Of a stretch of 64,000 bases of DNA, positions 35,191-46,160 are shown in pieces. This DNA is from Undaria pinnatifida (lineage: Eukaryota; Sar; Phaeophyceae; Laminariales; Alariaceae). Position 1 is the stretch's first letter, and each line of letters opens with the position of its first letter. The DNA is taken from NCBI GenBank assembly GCA_012845835.1, contig JABAKD010000002.1, positions 4,480,001 through 4,544,000 of the forward strand, given 5' to 3'. The notes beneath the pieces were generated by a model. The model saw only the letters and a list, made by a program, of their open reading frames with translations. It had not been told where the DNA came from and searched no databases. The translations under genes were made by a program, and so were the position numbers.

Positions 35191-36094
35191 AATGCATCGT
35201 GGGAATGTCCGATATCAGACTCCGCTTCTCATATCCCTGGTTCTCATTTGGGTGTGGGTGTTCTGCACTAACCCTATCATTGAAACAACGCTGCGTCTTC
35301 AGAAGGCCTGGGCGTGCTTCCAGCGGTACAAGATGGAAAGCTGTGATCGCCCGGGTGTGCGCTTACGGTTGAAGGTGCGGTTGCTGAAAGCCGAGGTGAT
35401 CGAGGCACTACTCCACGGTTGCATGACGTGGAGCTCGAACAAGCCTGACTATGACAGGCGACGCCGGGTCCACCACTCCGTGCTCCTCCGATGTTTCGGA
35501 ATTGCGAGTACCACTCCCTATCGTACGCCGACGCGCTTGCCAAGACAGCTTCCGAGAGCATAGAGGCGGAAGTGCGCAAACGGAGGATATAGTTTGCGGG
35601 ATTCGTAGGACGTATGGGGGAGGAGCGTCTGCCACAGAGGGTGATGATTGGGGAGCTTGTTGGGGGTAAGGGCTACTCATAGGGGCAAGAAAAGGACTGG
35701 TTGGTGCACCTGAAGGGGGATATGTCGGTCTTTGGAGTGAAGTTCGAAGGGTGGCGAAAGGTTGCGCAGAAGGTCGGCAGATGGTTTCGACGGGTGGAGG
35801 AGAGAGCCGAGTTATTCATGCAGAAATTACACGGGGCGGAGAGACGTAGAGCTGCAGAGCGACACGCAAAGGCCGCGGCAGCACCATTCACCGTCGGCAT
35901 CTCTGAACGGCCGGGGGGAGGGGGGCGGGGAGGGGCGGAGGGGGGCGGAGGGGGGCAGGGGAGGGGGGGAGGGAAGGAGGGGTGACGGGGGGTGGGGTAG
36001 GGGGAGCGTCCTGCCCAAGAGGCTGAAGTCTGGGTCTGGCCATCATCGTCTTGAAATTTGTGGGCCTTCCAATGGCCGTCACAAGTTAGCGTAA
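35191..36094 (+). mobile_element. Non-LTR retrotransposon tail (reverse transcriptase C-terminus), degenerate
   Basis: The frame at 35265-35530 reads RLKVRLLKAEVIEALLHGC, then MTWSSN and HHSVLLRCFGI, the typical region after the RT palm in LINE-like elements (LLYGC-x-TW, HH-LLR). It then shifts frame to SYADALAKT...RKRRI, followed by FAGFVGRMGEERLPQRVMIG and GWRKVAQKVGRWFRRVEE. In-frame stops are at 35590-35592 and 35680-35682. There is no endonuclease and no YxDD motif in the window, so this is a 5'-truncated dead copy. The family assignment of the far C-terminal tail rests on memory of similar sequences in algal and protist genomes. Confidence 0.75.
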
Positions 36095-36735
36095 GGCCGC
36101 CCTGATTTCTTCGCCTCGTTGCGTTCTCTTCCCAATGCCATTGATGGACTTGATACCCTCTATGAGTCCAAGGCCGCTTTAGTCAGTTCCAGGGTATGCT
36201 ATTATGACGTATTTTCTCTTTTCCTTTCCTTGCTTCCTCTTCTTGTCTTGTCTTTTCTGGCTTTGCGTGTTTTTACTTGCTTTTCTTGTTTTTTTTCTTC
36301 TTTTCCTTTTTCACTTTCTTTTCTATTGTTTCCTTTCCTTCCCTTTCTCTTCTTTTGTTTTCTTTTTTTCTTTTTTTCCAATTGACTTGAGTCTAACGCG
36401 CGTATGCGTAATGATGGGAACTACGTGAAATATATACGTGGTAATCTTTGCTGGGTGGCAAGCGGTATAGTCGATTTTCCAAGCGCAAGTAGTGAGACGT
36501 ATGCACGAGTATGGACCTGGCACATCGTAGGCTGACTCCCGATTTCACTGTTTTATATGTTTCAGGCGGAAGAATGAATTGCGTCAGCTATGATACATGC
36601 GTGTGCAATCTTTGGTCTGTTTGCGTTTCTTCCCTGGGGTATTCCTCTACTCCAGAGTGACTGGAGCCTGTCCTATGACCCCGGAATTGATTATGCGAGT
36701 TAATGTGCGAACAACAATACTCTATGTGTGTACCG
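36095..36735. other. Intergenic with 170-bp polypyrimidine tract
   Basis: 36.21-36.38 kb is almost pure T/C on the plus strand (TTTTCCTTTCC style). The remainder shows no gene. The hydrophobic frames over the tract are composition artefacts. Confidence 0.7.
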
Positions 36736-36738
36736 CAG

Positions 36739-36832
36739 GTCTTGTCTGATGAAATCATGATCCCGAAGAAACTGAAAGAGCCCCAAGGCACCATTCCACA
36801 AATCTCGGGGCCCTCAGCGTGCGTAAAATGCT
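36739..36832 (+). CDS. Exon of unrecognised repeat protein
   Basis: Follows the acceptor TGTGTACCGCAG (ending 36738). The frame reads VLSDEIMIPKKLKEPQGT and then IPQISGPSACVKC. It aligns with the start of the next exon at 37154 (VMPDE...QGIVQ...LGP...KC), so the gene seems to carry one repeat per exon. The donor side is not clear. Confidence 0.4.
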
Positions 36833-36884
36833 TATCCTGTTTCTTTATAGGTGCTCTACACCGACTTCAGTGTAATAACAGCTC

Positions 36885-37200
36885 CTATATTTTTTATGTT
36901 CTTGTAAATATCGGCCTGCGTTTCATATTTTCGTTTTTTGGGGGATTCTTGTTTCCCTGCTTCTGATAAGGCGTCCTGTACCGTATGCATCGCAGGTCAT
37001 GCCCGACGAGGGTGCGGCCATGTTTCTGTGCGATCTCCAAGGCTATATTTTTTATGTTCTTGTAAATATCGGCCTGCGTTTCATATTTTCGTTTTTTGGG
37101 GGATTCTTGTTTCCCTGCTTCTGATAAGGCGTCCTGTACCGTATGCATCGCAGGTCATGCCCGACGAGGGTGCGGCCATGTTTCTGTGCGATCTCCAAGG
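36885..37200. repeat. Exact 158-bp tandem duplication across an intron-exon border
   Basis: 36885-37042 and 37043-37200 are the same from CTATATTTTTTATGTTC to GCGATCTCCAAGG. Each copy includes the intron 3' end with TGCATCGCAG and the first codons VMPDEGAAMFLCDLQG of the Cys-rich exon. The copy at 52.9 kb has only one. Confidence 0.9.
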
Positions 37201-37405
37201 CATCGTCCAGCTAACTCTCGGTCCTCAGCGTACGCCAGACGGGAAGTGCTGCGTTCCCGACGCAGCTCACCTACAGCTGCAAAGAGTGCTCCTTCTGCCA
37301 CTCCGCGAGGAGTGCACACCACTGAAGGTGTTCTGTTGCGAGTCTGTGGGGTTGCTTCCTGGCATATTTTCCGCCGACGATTGCAACCAGGTGTGTCATG
37401 CTTAA
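37154..37405 (+). CDS. Cys-rich exon, copy 1
   Basis: Acceptor GCATCGCAG, then VMPDEGAAMFLCDLQG...LGPQRTPDGKCCVPDAAHL...EECTPLKVFCC...FSADDCNQVCHA and a stop at 37403-37405. About 75 percent identical at protein level to 52979-53230, with both ending CNQVC-x-A before the same GCTTAACAGTAGC sequence. I do not recognise the domain. The regular cysteines suggest a secreted or extracellular module. The final AACCAG|GTGTGT could also be a splice donor instead of a terminal coding stretch. Confidence 0.5.
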   Translation, partial: VMPDEGAAMFLCDLQGIVQLTLGPQRTPDGKCCVPDAAHLQLQRVLLLPLREECTPLKVFCCESVGLLPGIFSADDCNQVCHA

Positions 37406-37690
37406 CAGTAGCTCAACGGTAGATTAGCAGTAGCTCAACACTAGAGTCATCCCACGGAAAAGGTTGCACTTGTTGTGCCAAACATTAACATTTGTGGTCG
37501 GTTGAGCTCATCGAGTGAGGTGAGGAACTACCAGGTATTCTGATAAGTTTTCGGGTTTACATGTTTTACGGCTGATGTATGGAAGCGTTGGTCGGATGGT
37601 GCAAGTGAAGGTCTTTGAAGTCATGGTTCGGGTGAGATGTTGAGCTCCTCGTGTTAGGAGCTCCGAAGCTTCCGCTTCACCCCTCCTGTG
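37406..37690. other. Dispersed non-coding repeat
   Basis: TAGCTCAACAGTAG repeats, then GTCATCCCACGG...GGTTG...GAGTGAGG...GGAACTACC. The same succession occurs at 53.22-53.38 kb and partly at 56.98-57.08 kb. No gene. Confidence 0.6.
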
Positions 37691-39192
37691 GGATGACTCA
37701 ATACAGAATGCCCGATATCCCTCTATAGTGCCGGGTGCCAGCAATTGGTAGTGCGCCCGTGAAATTGTTTGGCACCGATGGCAGAAACCAGTAGGGGAAG
37801 TATGTAGAGTGGTGCCGGTTCGCCGCTGAAGTGCCGGTATTCCTGGCCAGCACCTACCGGCACTATAGAGCGACTACTGACCACTACCGTAAGAAACGCC
37901 TCCTCACCCAAATTAAGAAGCCTAACCTTGGTCAGTATTTCTGATTTAAAATCTTTGAAGTGTGGTGTTTTGTATTGCCTAGGCACCGACCGCTTGATGC
38001 ATTGGCCGTCTCGAGCATAAATCGAAGGGAAAACACAGATCGTTCGTTTGCCTCGCCATTTTTGCGGTGAGTACAGGGCAAGACACCTGACAAGAAACAA
38101 GGTGCTAAGAAAGGCAGGCTGATCTTTACAGGAATATATTATCTCAGGGAGACGATATTGCTGAAGTTAGTGTACAACACACCCTTTCCCGAATAAGAAA
38201 CCCGGCCCGGGTGAGTATAAGTTTCTAAAATGGTGTCCTTTGCTGTTTGCTCCCCGCTTGTCGCGCTGATCTCGGTTACAAACTGAATCGACGAACACTG
38301 ATGCTGAGCAGCTCTTCTTCTCACGCAATTCTAATACAGTGTGGGATAAGGAATTGTGGAAGCACTTCCCGTGGCCGGTGCTACCATCCTAGTAGTCGCC
38401 GCTCCCAATATCACGATGCTCAGTTTTTTGCTGTTTGCCGTTACGCTGATCGGGGTTTTCGCCTCGCGCACTCGTCTCTCTTGATCGCTCTTTCACAAGT
38501 TGGTATATTCGTTACATCATTGGTTCATTTCCAAACGCCGCCCCACCCAATTCTCCTTGGCCAGATAGTGTGAGTACCCGACACCCGGTACGGCAAGGGC
38601 GCTCCTCGTTATTATGAGCCCCTTCCCTCACTTGAGGGGATATTCAAATATCTCCCAAAAGAAACCGGATAAGGAGAAAAACTTAACATGCACCCGAAGA
38701 GCAAATCCCACTTCCATGGCCTTGGTACACAACGAAATATATCGCGAAACACCACCGGTTATCGATGTTGCGGGTATGATAGCATTCCTCGGAAGTGGAC
38801 GGGAAGCCCCGTCAATCAGACATATTTCGGCCGCAAAGGGCTATTCCCCATCGTACCAAGCATCACCCCACGAAACCTAATCGCGGAATTGTGTTGTCCA
38901 CGTGCGACGAAGAATGGAATACAACGCCAACATCACGTCATCCATTCGAAACTTAACATTTTATATATATTCTAAACACGTCAGCTGTGAGTTCGGTAAT
39001 TCAGGGTCGAAACTCAGCTCAGCAAGGTGCTTGATACACCGGCCGCTTGTTGTTACATAAGTATTATCCTTGAACACATATGATTCCTATGGATGCTGTC
39101 AGGGTGAATATCAACAACAACATATGTTATACATGTGGGCCACTTTGCCCAGGGTAGCCTTATCGCACTGGCCCGGGTTCGTCGTTTTGCAG
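37691..39192 (+). repeat. 5' module, copy D
   Basis: Hairpin stems at 37830-37839 and 37854-37863; donor GTGAGT at 38067; acceptor ending 38339; second donor at 38570; CAGCTGTGAG element 38982-39036; OTU acceptor TTTTGCAG ending 39192. The exon frame between 38340 and 38569 is open (RSQYHDAQFFAVCRYADRGF). Confidence 0.7.
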
Positions 39193-40977
39193 GACACAGG
39201 CCGCATCGACGAGGCAGGGACGGTGGCGCCGAACAAGTGCATCATTAGAGGAGCGAAGAGGTTCCCAGTTGATGTGCCAACCCCGAGCTAGTCATCCTCT
39301 ACTTGGAAAAGCGCCAAATACGGCTGGCGATCGGTGTATCAACGGCTGGGATTGCTTCACCAGCATGACGGGAATTTCTTGGCAAATTTTTTCATAACCT
39401 TGCCCAATCTTGTCGAGAACGCGCCAATTGTGGCGTGTTTGGCCCTGCGGGACGAAGGTGTAACTAACCCGCCCGTCGTCGAAGAGTCTCCTCTCGCTAT
39501 TGGTTCTGCCCAAGCCAGGGCTCTTGTCTCCCTCTTGTGTTTTTGCTTGTTATAAGGGGGGAGTGTTTTGCTGTGATGCCCCACGGTTCGGGGATAAGCC
39601 TGCAGCTTACCGAGCCAGCGTGTGTTCCGAGTGGACACAAGTGCGGAATAGACACTAAGAGTACGAGGTCGATTCGCATCATCTCTGGAATTTCTGCCGC
39701 GATGCCGCCATCCACAACGTGTTCGGTATCAGAATACCATGCATGTTATCTCGTTGCGAAAAATTTCACGCAGCACAAGTCGGTGGAGGTCCGCAAAGTG
39801 GCAACGAGGGAAGACAGCGCGACGAGCTTAAATGGAAGCCAGTAACGGTCAAAGCCGTAGAAAGTGCGGGCAGCAGAGCGCCAAAGGCAGTTCCCGTCGC
39901 CGAGAATGTGTCGTCGGCGCTCTGCTACCTGCAAGTTCTTTGGCACTGACCGCTGTTGGCGCCAATCTAAGCTTGTCGCGCTGTTATTCGCAGCTGCCCA
40001 CTTCGCGGACCTCCACCGATTCGTGCCGCGCGGGCATTTCGAAAACGAGATATTTACACGGTATTGCGATACCGACCACGCTGTGGTTGGGGGCATCGCG
40101 GCAGAGATTTCAGAGACATTGCGAACTAACCTCGTCCTCTTCGCGTCTCTTGTGTACCTATGACCACTCGGAACACGCGCTGGCTCGGGAGCTGCAGGCG
40201 CATCTGCCGAGCGCGGGGCGTCACAGTGAGAATGCTCCACCATTGCGACACGCGAAACCGGAAAAGGCGAGACAAGAACCCTGGCCTGGGTAGCACCACC
40301 AACAAGGGACGACTCGTCGACGACGCGCGGGCTAGCCACACCTTCGTGCCGCAGATCAAAGCGCCACAGACCTGGCGCGTGCTCGACGAGGTTGGTCAGG
40401 GTAGTGAAACTGTTCGCCAATAAATTTCGGTCGTGCTGGTGAAGTGATCCCAGCCGTCGAGAAACCCCTCTCGAGCCGTATTGGGCGCGTTTTCAGAGGT
40501 GGATGATGACTCACTTGGAGTTGGCATGTCATCTTGGAATCGTTTGGTTGCGGTAATCAACGCTAATGGCACAACCGACCCGTTCCCGATGTACAGATGC
40601 ACTCCAGCGTTGTACACGCCTTGTGGCGTCCAAGACGAGCAGAAACACACGGACGAGTTACGCCAGTGGACTGAGAGAAATGCTGGCGGAGCTGAGTCGT
40701 GCGCTTTGGGCGTGGAAGGAGGGGTTGGTGCGGGCGGTGTTGCTGCCACCCACCCAGACAAAGAAACATCAGTAGGCCTGGGGGAGGATGGACTAGGAGA
40801 GTCGGCGACGAAGGAGAGCGAGGCTGCATCGCCATCGGCTGCTGGTGCTGGTGATACTACGGCGGCTGCTGACGAGATGGTGGCTGATGATACGACGACG
40901 GCCGCTGATGCGACCGTTGCCTCGACAGTGGCTGCCACTCTTGCCGTGGTTTCCTCGTTTTTCGCGGGACGAACGCC
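39193..40977. pseudogene. OTU unit D0, inverted pair with long centre
   Basis: The minus arm encodes ILGDGNCLWRSAARTFYGFD near 39.9 kb and then shifts frame. The plus arm at 39864-40163 reads KFFGTDRCWRQSKL and is open through the OTU core to about 40160, but lacks GDGSC upstream because the palindrome replaces it. The acceptor of the next unit is lost (TTCGCGGGAC). Confidence 0.8.
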
Positions 40978-42728
40978 GCATCGACGAAGGCAGGGACGGT
41001 GGCGATGAAGAAGTGGATGATTAGAGGAGCAAAGAGGCTCCCAGAGGATATACCAACCTCAAGAGAGTCATCCTCCACCTCCGGAAGAGACTCCAATACA
41101 GCTGGCGATGGGTTTCTCAATGGCTGGGTGTGCTTCACCAGCATGACGGGAATTTCTTCGCTGACATTTTTCACAACCTTTTGCCGACGTTTCCTGCCCC
41201 ACGCCTGGTCTGGGGAGCTTGGCGTTGGGGTACGAAGGCGTAACTAGCCCTCGCATCGTCGAAGAGTCTCCCCTCGCTATTGGTGCAGCCCAAGCCAGGG
41301 TTCTTGTCCCGCCTTTTCCAGTTTTGCGTATCGCATGGGTGGAGCATTTTCACCGTGACGCCCCACGCTTCGCAGATATGCCTGCAGCTCACCGAGCCAG
41401 CGTGTGTTCGAGTGGACACATGTGCGAAATGGACACCAAGAGCACAAGGTCTGTTCGCATCATCTCCGAGATCGCTCTCACGATGCCGCCAACCACAACG
41501 TGTTCGGTGTCGGAATGCCGTGCGATTATTCCGTTGTCGAAGTGCCCTCCCAAAACCAATCGGTGAAGGTCCGCGAAGTGTGCAGCGGCGAAAGACAGCG
41601 CGACGAGTTTAAGTTGAAGCCAGTAACGGTCAGTTCCGGAGCAACTGCGGGAAGTAAAGCACCAAGGACTTTGTTGCTTTGCTTTCCGCAGTTTCTTTGG
41701 CACTGACCGCTGCTGGCTTCAGTTGAAGCTCGTCAAGTTGTCTTTCGCCGCTGCACACTTCGCGGACCTCCACCGATTCGTGCTGCGCGGGCATTTCGAT
41801 AACAAGATAAGTGCACGGTATTCCGGTACCGACCATGTTGTGGTTGGCGGCATCGCGGCAGAGATATAGGAGATGACACGAACTGGCTTCGTACACTTGG
41901 CGTCTATTTTGCACCTGTGTCCATTCGGAACACACGCTGGCTCGGTGAGCTGCAGGCGCATCTGCCGAGCGCGGGCCGTCACAGTGAGAATGCTCCGCAA
42001 ATGCGACATGCAAAACCGGAAACGGGGAGACAGGAACCCTGGCCGGGGCAGCACCATCAACAAGGGGAGACTCGTCAACGACGCGCGGGCTAGCCACACC
42101 TTCGTGCCGCAGACCAAAGCGCCACAGACCTGGCGCGTGCTCGACAAGGTTGGTCAGGGTAGTGAAACTGTTCGCCAATAAATTTCGGTTGTGCTGGTGA
42201 AGCGATCCCGGCCGTCGAGAAACCCCTCCCGAGCCGTATTGGGCGCTCTTCTGGAGGTGGATGACGACTCACTTGGAGTTGGCATGTCATCTTGGAATCG
42301 TTTGGTTGCGGTAATCAACGCTCATGGCACAACCGAACTGTTTCCGATGTACAGATGCGCTCCAGCGTTGTACACGCCTTGTGGCGTCCAAGACGAGCAG
42401 AAACACACGGACGAGTTACGCCAGTGGACTGAGAGAAATGCTGGCGGAGCTGAGTCGTGCGCTTTGGGCGTCGAGGGAGGGGTTGGCGCGGGCGGTGTTG
42501 CTGCCACCCACCCAGACAAAAAATTATCGATAGGCCTGGGGGAAGATGGGGTAGGAAAAACGGCGACGAAGGAGGAGAGCGAGGCTGCATCGCCATCGGC
42601 TGCTGGTGCTGGTGATACTACGGCGGCTGCTGACTAGATGGTGACTGATGATACGACGACGGCCGCTGATGCGACCGTTGCCTCGACGGTGGCTGTCGCT
42701 CTTGCTGCAGTTTCCTCGTTTTTCGCGG
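40978..42728. pseudogene. OTU unit D1
   Basis: Inverted pair, palindrome at about 41.66 kb. The plus-arm core carries TAG in GAG-ATA-TAG and TAA in CGCCAATAAATTT. The catalytic His position reads WNRLVAV. Confidence 0.8.
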
Positions 42729-44400
42729 GACGAACGCCGCATCGACGAAGGCAGGGACGGTGGCGATGAAGAAGTGGATGATTAGAGGAGCAAAGAGGCT
42801 CCCAGAGGATATACCAACCTCAAGAGAGTCATCCTCCACCTCCGGAAGAGACTCCAATACAGCTGGCGATGGGTTTCTCAATGGCTGGGTGTGCTTCACC
42901 AGCATGACGGGAATTTCTTGGCTAACATTTTTCACAACCTTTTGCCGACGTTTCCTGCCCCACGCCTGGTCTGGGGAGCTTGGCGTTGGGGTACGAAGGT
43001 GCAACTAGCCCTCGCATCGTCGAAGAGTCTCCCCTCGCTATTGATGCAGCCCAAGCCAGGGTTCTTGTCCCGCCTTTTCCGGTTTTGCGTGTCGCATGGG
43101 TGGAGCATTTTCACCGTGACGCCCCACGCTTCGCAGATATGCCTGCAGCTCACCGAGCCAGCGTGTGTTCGAGTGGACACATGTGCGAAATGGACACCAA
43201 GAGCACGAGGTCTGTTCGCATCATCTCCGAGATCGCTCTCACGATGCCGCCAACCACAACGTGTTCGGTGTCGGAATGCCGTGCGATTATTCCGTTGTCG
43301 AAGTGCCCTCCCAGAATCAATCGGTGAAGGTCCGCAAAGTGCGCAGCGGCGAAAGACAGCGCGACGAATTTGAGTTGAAGCCTAAATCGGTCAGTGCCGG
43401 AGCAACTGCGGAAAGTAGAGCGCCAAAGGCTTCGGCGCTCTGCTTCCCGCAGTTTCTTCGGCACTGACCGCTGCTGGATTCAGTTGAAGCTCGTCAAGTT
43501 GTCTTTCGCCGCTGCACACTTCGCGGACCTCCACCGATTCGTGCTGCGCGGGCATTTCGATAACAAGATAAGTGCGCGGTATTCCGGTACCGGCCATGTT
43601 GTGGCTGGCGGCATCGCGGCAGAGATATGGGAGATGACACGAACTGGCTTCGTACACTTGGCGTCTATTTTGCACCTGTGTCCATTCGGAACACACGCTG
43701 GCTCGGTGAGCTGCAGGCGCATCTGCCGAGCGCGGGGCGTCACAGTGAGAATGCTCCACCACTGCGACACGCAAAACCGGAAAAGGCGGGACAGGAACCC
43801 TGGCCTGGGCAGCACCACCAACAAGGGGAGACTCGTCAACGACGCGCGGGCTAGCCACACCTTCGTGCCGCAGACCAAAGCGCCACAGACCTGACGCGTG
43901 CTCGACAAGGTTGGTCAGGGTAGTGAAACTGTTCGCCAATAAATTTCGGTTGTGCTGGTGAAGCGATCCCAGCCGTCGATAAACCCCTCCCGAGCCGGAT
44001 TGGGCGCTCTTCTGGAGGTGGATGATGACTCACTTGGAGTTGGCATGTCATCTTGGAATCGTTTGGTTGCGGTAATCAACGCTCATGGCACAACCGAACT
44101 GTTTCCGATGTACAGATGCGCTCCAGCGTTGTACACGCCTTGTGGCGTCCAAGACGAGCAGAAACACACGGACGAGTTACGCCAGTGGACTGAGAAATGC
44201 TGGCGGAGCTGAGTCGTGCGCTTTGGGCGTCGAGGGAGGGGTTGGCGCGGGCGGTGTTGTTGCCACCTTCGCAGACAAAGTAATATCGGTTAGCCTGGGG
44301 GAGGATGGGGTAGGAAAAACGGCGACGAAAAAGGAGGGCAAGGCTGTGTCGCCATCGGCAGCTGGTGCTGGTGATACTACGGCGGCTGCTGACGAGGTGG
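42729..44400. pseudogene. OTU unit D2, best plus arm of the arrays
   Basis: Inverted pair. The plus arm (43394-43894) is open for 166 codons from the palindrome through SASRSFFGTDRCW, AARYSGTGHVVAGGI-like core and SHTFVPQTKAPQT, with GAG-ATA-TGG where other units stop. It then ends at a TGA (CAGACC-TGA) and a TAA. It lacks both the Cys box and the His (WNRLVAV), so it cannot be an active protease. Confidence 0.8.
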
Positions 44401-45672
44401 TGGCTGATGATACGACGGCCGCCTCTGATGCGACCGTTGCCTCGACGGTGGCTGCGGCTGTTGCTGCGACGGCGACTGCTGCTGTTGCTGTGGCGGTGGC
44501 TGCTGCTGTTGCTTCGGCGGTGGCTGCTACGACCACCTGCAGCTTCCACTTCTTCTCTGTCTGCCGCCGACGCGCCCAGTGCCGCCGTTGAGGCTGCTGC
44601 TTCGTCGATGGCTGCTTCTGTCGCTACAACCACTTCTTCTGCTGCTTCGCTGGCGGTGCCTGCTGGTGCGGCGGCTGCTGTGACGATGGTTGGAGGGGCG
44701 ATCCCTGCCGCTGCGGTTGCCGCTGCTGTGACGGGTGATGCTGTCGCGACGGCGGTTGATGCAGCGACAACGTACGGTGTTTCGGCGGCTGCTTTCACGA
44801 TGGTGGCTGCGGCGGTGAGTGATGACCTAACCCCAACGAACGTGGCTAAGGTCGGGGGAGTCACGGGGGCGCCGGTTGGCGCAGAACAGTCATCCGGGTG
44901 TCGAAGCAAATTGGACGCCAGCAGCGGCAACGATGGCGACCACAGCACCAACGGCTGCGACGACAACAACAGAAACAACAACGGAGGTGCCATCACCAGC
45001 AACCGCATCATCGAAAACAGCAAGAGCAGCAGTAGCAGCGGAAATAACATCAGCAGCGGCAGCGTCAGCCAGTGCAACGAGTCGGGTAGCACTGCGGCGG
45101 CGGAGGCTGCTGTCGCCACCACTGCTGCTGCGACGGCTTCTGCTGCTATTGCTGCTGCTACGACAGCTTCTTCTATTGCTGCGCCTCCGGCGACTGCTTG
45201 AGTGGTGGTTGCTGTAACCGTGGGTGGAACGATGCCTGAGGCTGCTGTTGTTGCTGCTGCTGCCACGACGGCTGCTTCTGCTACTGCGCCCTCGGCGGCT
45301 GCGGGCGCGGTGGCTGGTGTGGCCGTGATTGACACAAAACCTGTGTTGCTGCGGCTGATGCTGCTGCTGCGACGGTTGCTGCTGCTGAGACGGAGGACCT
45401 GACGGCGGCGACTGCTGCGGTGGCGAATAACGCGTTGACGCCCGCTATTGTGACTGTGGTAGGGGGAACCACAGGGAGTTTAGGACGTGCGTAGCGGTCG
45501 TCCGGGTGTCCGAGAAAGTTGGCCGCCAGCAGCAACGAGCATGATTTCGACAACACGAGCTGCTGCGGTGACATCATGAGCTGCGGTGACCACAACAGGG
45601 ATGATGTCAACAATCGCGTCGACAAAAACCACGCCAGCGACAACAGCAGCCGGAAGAACAGTGTGAGCTAAC
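44085..45672 (+). pseudogene. Terminal Ala/Asn-rich OTU tail, array 3
   Basis: Same architecture as the other tails, including GAPVGAEQSSGCRSKLDAS. Ends with TGTGAGCTAACAGGTAGGC, shared with array 2. One frame is open at 44365-45201. Confidence 0.7.
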
Positions 45673-45722
45673 AGGTAGGCAGAAGCAGTATGTTGTTTGC
45701 CGAGATAAGGTATTGGTATAGA

Positions 45723-46030
45723 TTTTTTTTTTTTTCGCACACTTCTACTTCCCAGCTTCTGGACAAGCCGTGGTCACACGTGTCGTCCCTTTCCCCCCCC
45801 GGTTCTTGCCTTCATTTTTTCATCGCGCATAGGGGTCAGCAATCCCACTGCTCGTCGATTTTTCATCGAGTGTTGCTAACTCACGCTCTCGCGTTTTCCG
45901 CAACTTAGTTTGTGCGAAAGAAAAATTCCCCACGATTTTATACGAGTAAGCACTCGGGGGGTTTCGAACTCACGAAACTGACCTATACCAGGCTTGAGAA
46001 TAACGTGATACGCCACCAGGGCGACCGGCA
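45723..46030 (-). mobile_element. tRNA-derived SINE, copy 1
   Basis: On the minus strand, a tRNA-like head (from 46030: GGTGGCGTATCACGTTATTC, then GTGAGTTCGAAACC, a B-box-like TTCGAA) is followed by a body sharing CCGAGTGC...CTCGT, CGCGAGAGCGTGAGT, ATCGACGAGCA, AATGAAGGCA and CGGCTTGTCCAGAAG with 63.31-63.68 kb. It ends in 13 A (T 45723-45735 on plus). It interrupts the linker module: left flank GGTATAGAT, right flank TATATAGATATAAAATATTG, with likely target duplication TATAGAT (45717-45723 and 46033-46039). The corresponding sites at 24.84 and 33.50 kb lack it. Confidence 0.75.
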
Positions 46031-46160
46031 TATATAGATATAAAATATTGAGCGTGAAGCTCCTCAGACGTTTGCTACGGTAAGGGCGGCACTTTTTAGC
46101 TACTTTTTTTTTTGAATGACGGGAGAGGGGTGCTCCTTAACCCAAATATGTAGGAATTGA
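46031..46160 (+). repeat. Linker module, copy 3, 5' part
   Basis: GAGCGTGAAGCTCCTCAGAC...TGCTACGGTAAGGGCGGC as in the other linkers, then GAATGACGGGAGAGG and CTCCTTAACCCAAATATG. The other two linkers jump from GAATGACGGG directly to GGGTTTGTTTGTTCATC, so they lack about 0.9 kb found here. Confidence 0.7.

Noticed and set aside
36204-36428. Phe/Leu/Ser-rich hydrophobic frames
   Set aside because: Translation of a polypyrimidine tract.
36750-36790. CTGATGA...GAAA resembling a hammerhead ribozyme core
   Set aside because: The stems do not form, and the words lie in a likely coding exon.
45940-46030. Possible minus-strand tRNA gene
   Set aside because: D-arm and B-box-like words are present but the acceptor stem does not pair. 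It is the head of the SINE.
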